Source: Myxococcota bacterium (GTDB lineage: Bacteria; Myxococcota_A; UBA9160; UBA4427). From it: DNA of 63,437 nucleotides. The translations under genes and the position numbers were made by a program. The stretch covers positions 1 to 63,437 of the forward strand of contig JAPKBZ010000018.1 in the NCBI GenBank assembly GCA_028823175.1, in the 5' to 3' direction. Positions 26,764 to 35,786 of this stretch are shown in pieces. Under the pieces are notes generated by a model. The model was given only the letters and a program-made list of their open reading frames with translations, was not told the DNA's origin and made no database searches. Within the stretch, counting starts at the first letter, position 1; every line of letters starts with the position of its first letter.

Positions 26764-27864
26764 CTACTCGAATATCGCCGAAGAAGGAGTTCGACCGCCC
26801 GGTCCGCTATAAGCGAGGGTGTACCCGGGTGGGCTCTCGAAATGGATATCGGGGAAAGCTTCCAAGAGCGAATGCCAGGCAGCGATCAAACGATCTTCCG
26901 CCGGATAATCGAAGGGATCCTGGAGAACTCTTTCCTCGACCCCACCCCGAGCGGGAGGGTTTTCAGCGAGATGGCGCGCCGTTCTGGCCACCGCCTCCCG
27001 AACCGGAACGACATCTCGGTATCCGAGGTCGGCACAGAGCCGGCTCAAATCGTAGACCCTATGCGTGGTCAAGGGCTGCATAACCATGGGCCGGGTGGGC
27101 TTCGCCAGGGCATAGGGCATCGAAACGGTCTCGAAGGCATGCCCCAGCGCCTCAGCAATCACCTCGACTGTCTGAGCCAGCGTAAGCACCTGGCTATCGC
27201 CGCAATTATAGATGCGCCCCGAAGCCCTCTCAGGCTTGTCGACGGCGAGCAGGATTGCTTCAGCAAGATTTTCGGCGTAGCCGCAATGGCATAGGGTGAG
27301 CCCACCGTCAGGAAGAATGATCTGACGCCGTCCATCGAGGATTCTGCGAACAATGCTCCACTCCCGAGGCATCGGCTGTCTCGGCCCATAGACGATTGGG
27401 TAACGAAAATGCGTAGCGTCCGGGAAAGATTCGAACACGGCATCTTCTGTCAGAGCGATCCGCATTCCCTTGGCGTCATCTTTCGACTCCACCACGCGCG
27501 CGGCACTTTCGGGCACCGGCACCGGCATACCCGGAGGCGAAAGGATGCCCGGGTTCATGTATCCAAGGTAGGAAGGGCCACCACCGAGAGAAATGAAACG
27601 ATCGCACCTTCCCTTCATGAGCTCTGCGATACTTCTGAGTCGCCCGTAAGCGGCCACGCAAAGGTCGAAAGAACGGTCCGAGAGGGCTCTGGCGAGCGCC
27701 GTTACATCCCACGGATCTACGTGAATGTGCTCCACATCTTCAGGGATCTCTTTGACTTCGTGATTCCCAGTGTGGAGAATCGCCACCGAGTATCCCCGAG
27801 CTCGAAGTCCGCCTACGATGAAGGGCCCTGTCGGACCCGTACCGCCGATGACCAGCGCCTTCAT
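26764..27864 (-). CDS. NAD-dependent epimerase/dehydratase-like (extended SDR) protein
   Basis: Rossmann-fold protein of 366 residues. The nucleotide-binding motif GGTGPTGPFIVGGL lies right after the ATG at 27864, which is why this start is preferred over 27900. A GGGAGG is present 11 nt before it. The segments SLGGGPSYLGYMNP, FRYPIVYGPRQPMPREWSIV and IYNCGDSQVLTLAQTVEVIAEALG fit the atypical or extended SDR epimerases. The classical YxxxK site is replaced by the FRYPIVYG region, so catalysis is uncertain. No sugar-pathway genes are adjacent. It is divergent from the P450 gene. Confidence 0.8.
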   Translation of the reverse strand: MKALVIGGTGPTGPFIVGGLRARGYSVAILHTGNHEVKEIPEDVEHIHVDPWDVTALARALSDRSFDLCVAAYGRLRSIAELMKGRCDRFISLGGGPSYLGYMNPGILSPPGMPVPVPESAARVVESKDDAKGMRIALTEDAVFESFPDATHFRYPIVYGPRQPMPREWSIVRRILDGRRQIILPDGGLTLCHCGYAENLAEAILLAVDKPERASGRIYNCGDSQVLTLAQTVEVIAEALGHAFETVSMPYALAKPTRPMVMQPLTTHRVYDLSRLCADLGYRDVVPVREAVARTARHLAENPPARGGVEERVLQDPFDYPAEDRLIAAWHSLLEAFPDIHFESPPGYTLAYSGPGGRTPSSAIFE

Positions 27865-28023
27865 TTTGGATTCCAAACCTCCCTTACTTGAGCATCGCAC
27901 AGAAGCCCCGCCAAACGCGATCTCTGATGCACTTCAGGACCAGCCCGTCCCCGGCTGATCGATACGACAGATTCGCCCCGGGGACCTACATTGAAGGCGC
28001 AGTCAATTATCAAGGAGCCGAGG

Positions 28024-29235
28024 ATGCCCAACCACGCCACCCGCGAAGAGATCCGATTGCTTGACGGCCACTTCTACGTGGATCGCCCTTTGGAACATTT
28101 TGAATGGATGCGAGAGAACGCCCCCATCTACTGGGATGAGTCGGGTGAGATCTGGGGCATAAGCCTGCACGAAGACATCATGGCCGTGTCCAAAGCGCCT
28201 CTCATCTTCTGCTCAAACCAGAGCTCGCGCCCCGAACGAGGCGGCATCATCCCGTCGATGATCAACATGGACGACCCCAACCACAAGCAGCGACGCAGCC
28301 TGGTCAACAGCGGCTTCACGCCTCGGCGATTAAAGGAGAGCGAAGCCAAGATTCGGCGTATCACGAACAGCCTGATCGATAACGTCTGCGAACGAGGGGA
28401 ATGCGAGTTCGTTCGCGAAATTGCCGCGCCTCTTCCCCTGATCATGATCGGCGACATGCTTGGAATGCCAGAAGAAGATTTCGAGACGCTTCTGCGCTGG
28501 TCAGAAGACATGCTCGCGGCCACCTCGGCGACAGCGAGTCCCGAGCTCCAGGAGCGCGCGCAGCAGGCTGGGATCGAATACGCAACCTACGCATTGAGCG
28601 CCATTCAGGAGCGACGCAGGAAACCGACAGATGACCTGCTTTCGACTCTTGTTCACGCCGAAATCGACGGCCAGAGCCTGAACGAGGAGGCCCTGATTCA
28701 CGAATCGCTTTTAATTCTGGTCGGGGGTGACGAAACGACTCGGCACGTCATCACGGAGGGGGCACTCGCCCTGATCGAGAACCCTGCTGAACGCCAGAAG
28801 CTAATCGAAGAGCCCCTACGGATTTCTACTGCGGTCGAGGAATTGCTGCGCTGGGTCTCGCCGATCAAAAACATGAACCGCACAACGACCCGGGACACCG
28901 AGTTGCGGGGACAAAAACTGCGCGAAGGGGATCGGGTCCTGCTCCTCTACCCCTCGGGCAACCGAGACGAAAAGGTCTTCCCCTCGCCCAACTCCCTCGA
29001 TATTGAACGCTCTCCCAACCCCCACGTCGCTTTCGGCGGATATGGGACCCATCACTGCCTGGGAGCCAGCCTGGCCCGGCTAGAGCTGAGAATCATGTTC
29101 GAGGAGTTGTGCCGTCGCCTTCCGGACCTCGAACTGGCGAGCGGAGCCCCCCTGCCCCGCCGGGAGTCGAATTTCATCGCTGGGATCGAGCGGATGCCGG
29201 TGCGCTTCACCCCGAGCCCACGCCGGGCGAACTAG
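28024..29235 (+). CDS. Cytochrome P450
   Basis: Bacterial class I P450 of 403 residues. The start ATG 28024 has AGGAG 6 nt upstream. The I-helix motif is LVGGDETTRHV, the K-helix ExxR is EELLRW, and the haem loop is AFGGYGTHHCLGASLARLE with the axial Cys. The order and length fit soluble enzymes of the CYP107/CYP125-like groups. No ferredoxin or ferredoxin reductase gene is nearby, so redox partners come from elsewhere. The substrate is unknown; the CoA-transferase, ligase and F420 enzymes nearby would fit terpenoid, steroid or aromatic catabolism, but that is only context. Confidence 0.95.
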   Translation: MPNHATREEIRLLDGHFYVDRPLEHFEWMRENAPIYWDESGEIWGISLHEDIMAVSKAPLIFCSNQSSRPERGGIIPSMINMDDPNHKQRRSLVNSGFTPRRLKESEAKIRRITNSLIDNVCERGECEFVREIAAPLPLIMIGDMLGMPEEDFETLLRWSEDMLAATSATASPELQERAQQAGIEYATYALSAIQERRRKPTDDLLSTLVHAEIDGQSLNEEALIHESLLILVGGDETTRHVITEGALALIENPAERQKLIEEPLRISTAVEELLRWVSPIKNMNRTTTRDTELRGQKLREGDRVLLLYPSGNRDEKVFPSPNSLDIERSPNPHVAFGGYGTHHCLGASLARLELRIMFEELCRRLPDLELASGAPLPRRESNFIAGIERMPVRFTPSPRRAN

Positions 29236-29423
29236 CCGCCCGCCTCCCCAGCGGGGCCCGGCACCCGAGAGCCGGAGCCCCGGGAGGGTCCAGCCACCGC
29301 AGGCGAGTGGCTCATTTCGACTCCCGCGAAGAGGAAAGTGGTTCAGGCGTCGCCTTTGCGACGCTCTCTGCCGCTCTCCTGCTCCCTCAGTTCTCCTCAC
29401 GGCGTGCGAATCTTGCTCCTCTT

Positions 29424-29439
29424 TGGCATGACAATTGCG
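29424..29439 (+). promoter_or_regulatory. Sigma54 (-24/-12) promoter of the hybrid kinase gene
   Basis: The sequence TGGCATGACAATTGCG matches TGGCAC-N5-TTGCA at all core positions except the last base of the -24 box and the base after TTGC. The GG (29425-29426) and GC (29437-29438) pairs have the exact required spacing. Transcription would start near 29450, about 22-34 nt before the kinase start. Confidence 0.8.
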
Positions 29440-29471
29440 TATCTAACAAAATTGTCACCTAACTCTTTAGA

Positions 29472-31598
29472 GTGATCAGGGTCATGGAAGGACCGATTCA
29501 AGTGGGAAATCGCACGCAACTCACACCCGATCTCAAACCCGGCTACCACCCGAGTGGACCGCTCCTCAGCCTGGCCGCCTTGGGCCTAGCCTTGACGATA
29601 TGGTCCCTCTGGGACTTGTCCGGGCATGCGACTCGGATGGCAGCCGTTCAGGACGCCGCGACGGTCGCCGACTCCGTCGCGGCCTTCCTTGAACTCTCCA
29701 ACGACTCAGACCTCGAGGACCGTGAGAGCACGCCTGGCGCGCGCTCCACAGGGGCCAAGAAGCACGGAAAGTTCAGCCCCGAAACCAGGGTTTGGGCCTT
29801 CATCCAGCGACTCGAAAATAGTCGCGTCGGGGCGACCGTCACCCTCCATGAGGCTCAGGGGCAACGCAGCTCGAGTCAAGCGGCTCCAGACACAAAAACT
29901 CCATTCCTTTCGCTGGCCCGGACGCATCTTCAAAATTCTCCAAGCAGCTCTTACTACGATTTCGAAACCGATACTCCTACTCCGGTTGTGCGATACGTGA
30001 TCACAGATTCGACAGCCCCAAAAGGGAATTTCGGAGTCCCGAGCAGCAGTGCGCTCATAGAGGTCTCGATACCCCTCGATCCCAAACTCATCATCGACAG
30101 CGAGGTGGATCTCAACCAAGGGCTGCGACTCTTTTCCTTCCTCATGTTCTTGTGGTTCTCAGTCGCAGGAGTAGCGCTCATCGGATCCCGAAGATCGAGC
30201 CGGGCCGCTCTGAATCATGCCAGCAAACAAAACGAGAGCAATCTCAAGCTGGAAAGCTTGATCCTCGAGCGAGAAGCTGCGGAACACGAGACTCGCCAAC
30301 TCGAGAAACAAATATCCTCCGCCGAGAGAACCGAAAGCCTGAATCTCGTGGCGGGAGGGCTCGCCCACGACTTCAACAATCTTCTCGTTCCGATTTTAGC
30401 CAATGCGGACTTTCTCAAAGAGGAAGTCCCGACGGACTCCCCAGCACGCGAAATGCTCGAAGACATCGACATCGCCGCAGGCCGTGCGGCCGATCTCTGT
30501 GCCCAAATGCTGGCCTACGCGGGAAAATCGAGTACCGAATATGCCCGGAAGGATTTGAACGAAATCGTCAAGGACGTCACTGAACACCTCAACATCGATA
30601 ACTCGAAAAACCTCATTATCGAAACGTCAGTGGGCTCAGGTCCGTTCTTTACGGTATGCGATGAGCGCCAAATCGGCCAGGCACTCCTGAGCCTAATTTC
30701 GAACGCCGCAGAAGCGATCGGCGACGTCTCGGGGAAGATCATTGTCCGCACAGGTTCTTTCCGGACAGCCCCGGGCTTAGTCCAAGAAGGCGAACTTCTG
30801 CACGAAGACGACTCTCCGATCATTCTGCCCCCTCTCAAAAAACAGGAACAGCGCGTCTTTTTCGAGGTCAGCGACAACGGGTGTGGGATCTCGCAGGAGA
30901 ACCTGAAAAAAATATTCGACCCCTTTTATTCAACAAAATTTGCTGGCCGAGGACTTGGACTCGCAGCTCTGCAGGGGATCGTGGACTCACACTCAGGTTT
31001 AGTAAGGGTTGAGAGCCAAGTTGGCATCTATACGCGCGTCCGCGTCGAGTTCGCCCGGGTTGAGGCAGGGGTGGCGGCACCAGGCGATACCGTTTCCCCG
31101 TTGCGGCCAGAAGAGCACCGTCGAGATCGCGGAAAAATCCTTCTCGCGGATGATGAACCTGCAGTGCGCGCCGTGGCCCAGCGCATCCTGGAAGAGAGCG
31201 GGTTCGAGGTCATCCCGGCCAGTACCGGGCTGGAAGCGACAGAGAAATTCGCTTCTCATTTCGGCGATTTTGACGCCTGCGTATTCGACCTCACCATGCC
31301 GACCAAGGACGGTGACCGGGCACTGCAAGAAATCAGAGAGATCAATCCAGTGATCCCGGCTGTTTTGATGAGCGGGTACAGCGAAAGAATCGACGAAATC
31401 GAAGAAACCCGTGGCCCATATACCGCTTTCGTCCACAAGCCCTTCCGGGCCGCCGCCTTGCGGAAAGCACTCATCGGAGTCCTGAACCACTCAACCGATG
31501 AGCCCGCGCCCCTGAAAAACCCGGCCACCGCCCGGTCCGCCGGGGCCACGAGGGGGGGGGCCAGTGGCTCAAATGCTTCGGTCGCGCAGGCGCCCTGA
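29472..31598 (+). CDS. Hybrid sensor histidine kinase with C-terminal receiver
   Basis: Protein of 708 residues. Two membrane helices (about 31-50 and 219-238) bracket a periplasmic sensor of roughly 165 residues with no family I recognise. A coiled coil (about 255-288) leads to the kinase core: His299 in GLAHDFNNLLVPILA, the N box SLISNAAEAI, G1 VSDNGCGIS and G2 AGRGLGLAAL. A receiver domain (about 554-675) has the acid pair DDE at 560-562, Asp606 in VFDLTMP and Lys in VHKPFR. No DNA-binding output is attached. The start is GTG 29472, or ATG 29484. A sigma54 promoter lies just upstream. A run of nine G close to the 3' end could slip and alter the tail. Confidence 0.9.
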   Translation: MIRVMEGPIQVGNRTQLTPDLKPGYHPSGPLLSLAALGLALTIWSLWDLSGHATRMAAVQDAATVADSVAAFLELSNDSDLEDRESTPGARSTGAKKHGKFSPETRVWAFIQRLENSRVGATVTLHEAQGQRSSSQAAPDTKTPFLSLARTHLQNSPSSSYYDFETDTPTPVVRYVITDSTAPKGNFGVPSSSALIEVSIPLDPKLIIDSEVDLNQGLRLFSFLMFLWFSVAGVALIGSRRSSRAALNHASKQNESNLKLESLILEREAAEHETRQLEKQISSAERTESLNLVAGGLAHDFNNLLVPILANADFLKEEVPTDSPAREMLEDIDIAAGRAADLCAQMLAYAGKSSTEYARKDLNEIVKDVTEHLNIDNSKNLIIETSVGSGPFFTVCDERQIGQALLSLISNAAEAIGDVSGKIIVRTGSFRTAPGLVQEGELLHEDDSPIILPPLKKQEQRVFFEVSDNGCGISQENLKKIFDPFYSTKFAGRGLGLAALQGIVDSHSGLVRVESQVGIYTRVRVEFARVEAGVAAPGDTVSPLRPEEHRRDRGKILLADDEPAVRAVAQRILEESGFEVIPASTGLEATEKFASHFGDFDACVFDLTMPTKDGDRALQEIREINPVIPAVLMSGYSERIDEIEETRGPYTAFVHKPFRAAALRKALIGVLNHSTDEPAPLKNPATARSAGATRGGASGSNASVAQAP
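31552..31560. repeat. G9 homopolymer near the 3' end of the hybrid kinase gene
   Basis: Nine consecutive G (31552-31560) in the region coding for the low-complexity tail. A one-base slip would change only about the last 15 residues or extend the reading frame. Confidence 0.9.
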
Positions 31599-31675
31599 CT
31601 CGTTTGCAACACTGCATTGAAAACAACTCATATTCCAAGTGACTGAAATATAAGGGATTATTTCATTTCCATTGT

Positions 31676-31691
31676 TGGCACGCGTCATGCA
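31676..31691 (+). promoter_or_regulatory. Sigma54 (-24/-12) promoter of the pseudo-metallo-beta-lactamase regulator gene
   Basis: TGGCACGCGTCATGCA fits TGGCAC-N5-TTGCA with one mismatch (A for the first T of the -12 box). GG at 31677-31678 and GC at 31689-31690 have canonical spacing. The predicted start of transcription is near 31702, leaving a leader of about 73 nt before ATG 31775. Confidence 0.8.
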
Positions 31692-31774
31692 ATGTGATCC
31701 ATTTGTCTTCTTAGATACGACCCATTCAGTATGCCAGCAGGCTTTTGTCGACCACGATGGAGGGAATCACTCAG

Positions 31775-32893
31775 ATGATATTCGATCACTACACCAGCCA
31801 GAACCCTCGCGAGACCAGCTACCTAATCGGCTGCCCAGACAGTCGGGAGGCCGCAATAATCAACCCCCTACCCGGGGCCATGGCTGGCTACCAGGCGACC
31901 CTCGTAAAGCGAGAACTGCGGCTGACCCGCATCCTCCTGACAAACCTTGAGCCCGAAGCCCTGGCAACCGCCGAGAAACTCAGCGGTATGGCGAATTCCG
32001 CCCCAATTTTCCCGAGGCTCCCCCAAGTCCATCTCGCCGACTCTCAGACTTCGAGCCCCTGTCGGCTCGATTTGCAGTTGGATGGCGACCCGATCGCGAT
32101 CGGCCGACTCCAGATCGAAGCGCGGCAGAGCCTGGAGGGGGGTCAGCCCAAGATCGCGTACAAGGTGGGCGACTACACCCTCACCGCCGAGTGCCTCCTC
32201 ATTGGTGCGCCCGAAACCTCCCCTATTGCGACCGACAATGGGCCCGCCACCAGCCAGTTCATAATCGCGCCCGCATCCACCGGGAAGCAGGTGCAGAATT
32301 TTCGCAAGGATCTCTCGGAAATCTCGATCGAAGAAATTTTGCTCGAAGACCTCCACTCAAGCCTGATCGAAGATGAATTCAGCCCGAAGGAAACACTCGT
32401 TGTGCGTGCCTATATCGAGCTGCTCGAAGATAACGAGATGGCCCACCCGTCCGCTGCTAAACTTGCCGAGAAGATCGGCGATATCGATCGGAGTGTCATT
32501 CACGTCTTGGTCCACAGCATCCGGTGGAAGCAGATCGGACTCAACAGGCTCCCGCTCGTTCTCTCTGGTCAAGCGTCTAAGTGGCTCAGAAGCCTCAAAA
32601 CTGAACCTGAGTTCACTCCCCACGAACAAGAGTTTCTGGTGGCCTATCTCAATCTGGTAGCCAATACCGAAACCCCGCCTTCGGGCCCCGACGTCGCCAG
32701 TGCACTCGGCCCGCATCGATCGATTCAGTGGGTCCGAAAGAGAGCCTTTACGATCCGGCGAAAGCAGAGTGAATTCGAACGCCCCCTGCTAATCCTATCT
32801 CGCAACAAGTCCCCGCTGCCGCTGATTTCTCGTCCGGTACAGCTGATGCGAGAACGCACTGTATTCGCATCAGACCACGCTCCTGTCACTTGA
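31775..32893 (+). CDS. Degenerate metallo-beta-lactamase (ETHE1-like) domain with two winged-helix-like repeats
   Basis: Protein of 372 residues from ATG 31775 (GGAGGG 10 nt upstream). Residues 1-150 follow the strand and helix order of ETHE1-like persulfide dioxygenases (TSYLIGCPDSREAAIINPL; then LRLTRILLTN; then DGDPIAIGRLQIEARQS; then YKVGDYTLTAECLLIG). The metal ligands are absent: the THxHxDH site reads TNLEPEA (56-62), the later His of HTPGHT is lost and GD before LLIG is AE. The C-terminal half contains two similar units, residues 201-253 and 279-331, sharing EF-S/T-P-x-E, an AY-x-x-L core and an ending IR-x-KQ. Each resembles the PhoB/OmpR winged helix (RSVIHVLVHSIRWKQ against RTVDVHISRLRKKL). 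A ligand-sensing transcription factor is the best guess; no named family was recognised. Confidence 0.75.
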   Translation: MIFDHYTSQNPRETSYLIGCPDSREAAIINPLPGAMAGYQATLVKRELRLTRILLTNLEPEALATAEKLSGMANSAPIFPRLPQVHLADSQTSSPCRLDLQLDGDPIAIGRLQIEARQSLEGGQPKIAYKVGDYTLTAECLLIGAPETSPIATDNGPATSQFIIAPASTGKQVQNFRKDLSEISIEEILLEDLHSSLIEDEFSPKETLVVRAYIELLEDNEMAHPSAAKLAEKIGDIDRSVIHVLVHSIRWKQIGLNRLPLVLSGQASKWLRSLKTEPEFTPHEQEFLVAYLNLVANTETPPSGPDVASALGPHRSIQWVRKRAFTIRRKQSEFERPLLILSRNKSPLPLISRPVQLMRERTVFASDHAPVT

Positions 32894-33197
32894 TATCTCC
32901 ATTGAACTAATCCCAATACTTCCCTATTTCCATATCTCCATATTTCCATGCGATAAGGCACCAAAGAAGGCGTCTGACCCGGCCTCTCGGGACAGGCGCC
33001 TTCTTTTTTGGTGGCTGCATAAATACCCGGCCGGATGGCTACGCCCACCCTTGCGACCAGCGCACACTCCCCAAGGACTCACTTGGGCGAAGTCCGATCG
33101 CCACTTCGAAATCCCAGCGCGCTATGGTTTCCTCCAGAGACCAGGCCGGGTTTCGCATGGCGAACCAGCCCCAATTACTTAATGAGCGAGTTACCCA
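32894..33197. other. Intergenic region with terminator and leader of the histidine kinase gene
   Basis: 304-bp gap. The left part has short TATTTCCATATCTCC-type near-repeats (about 32925-32950), the middle the strong terminator at 32966-33009. The right part must hold the promoter of the kinase gene at 33198, but I see neither a sigma54 site nor a clear sigma70 site. No small gene was found. Confidence 0.6.
32966..33009 (+). terminator. Strong rho-independent terminator
   Basis: Stem arms GAAGGCGTCTG (32966-32976) and CAGGCGCCTTC (32993-33003) pair over 11 positions with one G-U. After an A/A step an inner CCCG/CGGG stem continues with a six-base loop. T6 (33004-33009) follows. It ends the transcript of the regulator gene at 31775. 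Confidence 0.88.
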
Positions 33198-34241
33198 ATG
33201 CGCGCCTTCAGTCCAAGGAATTTTGCCGGGCTAACTTTGATCCTTCTCGCCTGCCTGCCCGTCTTTTTTCTCTTCTGGCATCAGAGCAGCGAACTCGAGA
33301 GGAATCGAAATTTCGCTCCGAATGCCGACAGCCAACCCTCCCTCGTAGGTCAAGTACAGCTGCCCGGGGTATCTCCCGGGCTAGTCCTGACCGCCGCCGG
33401 ACTGCTTCTGCTCGGCGGGTGCTCAATCCTCATTCGAAAGGTGGGTCGCCACGAACCCGAAATCACCGAAATCCGAAAAGAGGAGAAAACTGCCGCCCAA
33501 TCCCCACCGCCGGGCGACGCCCACGTCTCGAAGCTGCTTGAGCAGCAAAGATCGCTCAGTCGCACGGAAAGAGTTCAGGTCGGCACCGAATTTGCTGCTG
33601 CGATATCGCACGAAATTCGCAATCCCCTCGCGGGTATCCAGATGAGTTTGAGCAACATGATCGCTGAATCCTCGAACAAAGAACTCAACAACCGCATGCG
33701 GATGATCTCCTCGGAAAACGTCCGTATCACCGACCTTCTGAGTAGAGCAGTGGGCGCCGCGCGCCAGATCCCCGAATCATTCAAGGAAGTCGCCCTCGAA
33801 GAACTCATCGCAGATCTTCTAGAGCTTCTAAGGTTCCAGATGCCAGACGGTCTTTCGATCGACCAAGAGGTCGAGGCAGGACTGCGCATCCGCATTCCAT
33901 CCGACCGTTTTCGCCACTGCCTCGCCAACCTCCTCTTGAACTCTATCCAGGCAGTTGACCCGGAGGAGGGCTGGATCGAAATTCAAATCAGCGCCCACGA
34001 GTCAAATCTCCGGGTCGAGATATCCGACAATGGTCCGGGATTTCCCGAGGTCGCACTCTCCGGGGGAACTCGACCCTTCGGCGATAGGGAAGCAACGGGG
34101 GGTGGCATCGGGCTCGCCATGGTTCGACGCTTTGTACGAGAAGTAGGAGGGAAAATCCAACTCACGAATGAAACAAGAGCCGACGGTTCATCCGGCGGCC
34201 GAGTGACGATATTGCTATCTTCGGTGGTTCATCATGAATGA
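33198..34241 (+). CDS. Membrane sensor histidine kinase (NtrB-like partner)
   Basis: Kinase of 347 residues. Two hydrophobic helices (about 10-27 and 60-80) enclose a short periplasmic loop of about 30 residues. A basic linker leads to the dimerisation domain with His138 in AAISHEIRNPLAGIQMS, the N box ANLLLNSIQAV, G1 ISDNGPGFP and G2 TGGGIGLAMVRRF. With so little periplasmic sequence it probably senses the membrane or a partner. It overlaps the downstream NtrC-type regulator by 8 bases, so the two are a cognate pair. It lies downstream of a terminator, hence needs its own promoter. Confidence 0.92.
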   Translation: MRAFSPRNFAGLTLILLACLPVFFLFWHQSSELERNRNFAPNADSQPSLVGQVQLPGVSPGLVLTAAGLLLLGGCSILIRKVGRHEPEITEIRKEEKTAAQSPPPGDAHVSKLLEQQRSLSRTERVQVGTEFAAAISHEIRNPLAGIQMSLSNMIAESSNKELNNRMRMISSENVRITDLLSRAVGAARQIPESFKEVALEELIADLLELLRFQMPDGLSIDQEVEAGLRIRIPSDRFRHCLANLLLNSIQAVDPEEGWIEIQISAHESNLRVEISDNGPGFPEVALSGGTRPFGDREATGGGIGLAMVRRFVREVGGKIQLTNETRADGSSGGRVTILLSSVVHHE

Positions 34242-35643
34242 CACTCTGCTCCTCATCGAAGACGAAGATCTTCTCGGAAACGAGCTCACTCGCCATTTCT
34301 CGCGCGAAGGCTGGGATGTCGTCCTTTGCGAAGACCTCGCAGGAGCCCGAAACGCCCTGATCACCGAGGGAGTTTCCCCTCTCGTGGTTGTCTCCGACAT
34401 GAATCTCCCGGATGGCAATGCCCTCGACCTCCTCGAGGAGTGCCGCAAGCACAACACCTCCGGGGAATGGCTCTTCTTGACGGGCTACGGAACAGTCGCA
34501 GATTCGGTACGTGCCCTTCGAATCGGTGCCTACGACTTCCTCGAAAAGCCCTGCGACTTAAAAAGGCTTGACCTTGTCGTGGCAAGTGCAGCACGGAGCG
34601 CACTCGCACAGCGTCGACTCGACGAGCAGTCTTCCAATCAAAGTCGCACATATCCGGTCGCTAGCTTTGTGGGTGCCAGTCAAGCGGCGGCCGATGTCAG
34701 AGAATTTATCGAGCGCCTGATTACGGTCAATATCAGTGGGCTCGTCATCGGCGGAGAGACGGGGACGGGAAAGGGTCTCGTCGCTCGAATCCTTCACAAC
34801 AGCGGCCCTCGTGCGAAGGCACCGCTGATCGAAGTCAACTGCGCCGCCCTGCCGCGGGACCTCCTCGAATCGGAGCTCTTTGGCCATGAAGCTGGCGCAT
34901 TCACTGGAGCGAAACAAAAGCGCAGAGGCCTTGTCGCCCAAGCCGATGGAGGAACCCTCTTCCTCGACGAACTCGCCGAGATGCACCTTGACCTGCAGTC
35001 CAAAATTCTAAAAGTAATCGAGGATCACCGGGTAAGACCCCTTGGCTCCGATAAGGAAAAGAAGGTTGACGTCCAGATCATCGCGGCCAGCAATCGAAAT
35101 CTTGCGGACAGAGTCGCCGAGGGAGAATTTCGAGCCGACCTCTACCATAGGCTCTCGGTATTCGAGTTGACCCTGCCCTCCCTCGCGGAGCGCATCGATG
35201 ACCTCGACGAAATGGTCCCGTCAATCATCAATGAGTTCAACTCGACGGCAGGAAAGAGCGTTCGCGAGGTCTCCGACGAAGTCTGGAAATCTCTCAAGGC
35301 CCACAACTGGCCCGGGAATGTGCGCGAATTGCGGAACGTCATCGAGCGCTGTGTCCTCTTTTCCGAAGGATCCGATTTTCCTCATCGGTGGCTGCAACTT
35401 CCTGGGCAATCTGCTCCAGCGAAAGTTGTTCTCGACGGCAACCAACTGACTGTTCCCCTGGACGGCAGGCTTTCCCTGGAGGAAATGGAGGCGTACATCA
35501 TTCGGGGTGCCCTCGAAAAGTCGGCATACAACGTCACTGCGGCGGCGAAAAGCCTCGGGACGACTCGTCAAAAACTTCGCTACCGTGCACAAAAGCACGG
35601 AATCCAGGCTCCGGAAGAAGACGATCCCGAGCAGAACCAATAG
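34234..35643 (+). CDS. NtrC-family sigma54-dependent response regulator
   Basis: Response regulator of 469 residues with three domains. The receiver (1-115) has acidic residues near 10-12, Asp55 in VVSDMNLPDG and Lys105 in FLEKPC. The AAA+ domain (about 147-370) has Walker A GETGTGKG (174-181), the sigma54-contacting GAFTGA loop (221-226), Walker B TLFLDEL (241-247) and NWPGNVRELRNVIERC. A Fis-type helix-turn-helix (about 420-460) contains AYNVTAAAKSLGTTRQKLRYR. It therefore activates sigma54 promoters. Those at 29424 and 31676 are obvious nearby targets, though that is inference. ATG 34234 lies inside the end of the kinase gene. Confidence 0.95.
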   Translation: MNDTLLLIEDEDLLGNELTRHFSREGWDVVLCEDLAGARNALITEGVSPLVVVSDMNLPDGNALDLLEECRKHNTSGEWLFLTGYGTVADSVRALRIGAYDFLEKPCDLKRLDLVVASAARSALAQRRLDEQSSNQSRTYPVASFVGASQAAADVREFIERLITVNISGLVIGGETGTGKGLVARILHNSGPRAKAPLIEVNCAALPRDLLESELFGHEAGAFTGAKQKRRGLVAQADGGTLFLDELAEMHLDLQSKILKVIEDHRVRPLGSDKEKKVDVQIIAASNRNLADRVAEGEFRADLYHRLSVFELTLPSLAERIDDLDEMVPSIINEFNSTAGKSVREVSDEVWKSLKAHNWPGNVRELRNVIERCVLFSEGSDFPHRWLQLPGQSAPAKVVLDGNQLTVPLDGRLSLEEMEAYIIRGALEKSAYNVTAAAKSLGTTRQKLRYRAQKHGIQAPEEDDPEQNQ

Positions 35644-35786
35644 CCGGGAGCGACATCTCAACGAGCGCACGATAGGCACCGATAGGCACATAACGTCTAA
35701 GACTCGCCAGCAACCAGGCCCTCCGGCGAGAACCATTTTTAAAAGACAGATAGAACCCCAAAAAATACTGGAAGACGGAGTACACC

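Noticed and set aside
31775-32230. Functional persulfide dioxygenase or glyoxalase II
   Set aside because: The metal-binding His and Asp residues are missing at every site I can align.
35661-35690. Sigma54 promoter in the duplicated GATAGGCAC elements before the DUF4136 gene
   Set aside because: The GG-to-GC spacing is one base short and the -24 box lacks the TGGC core.
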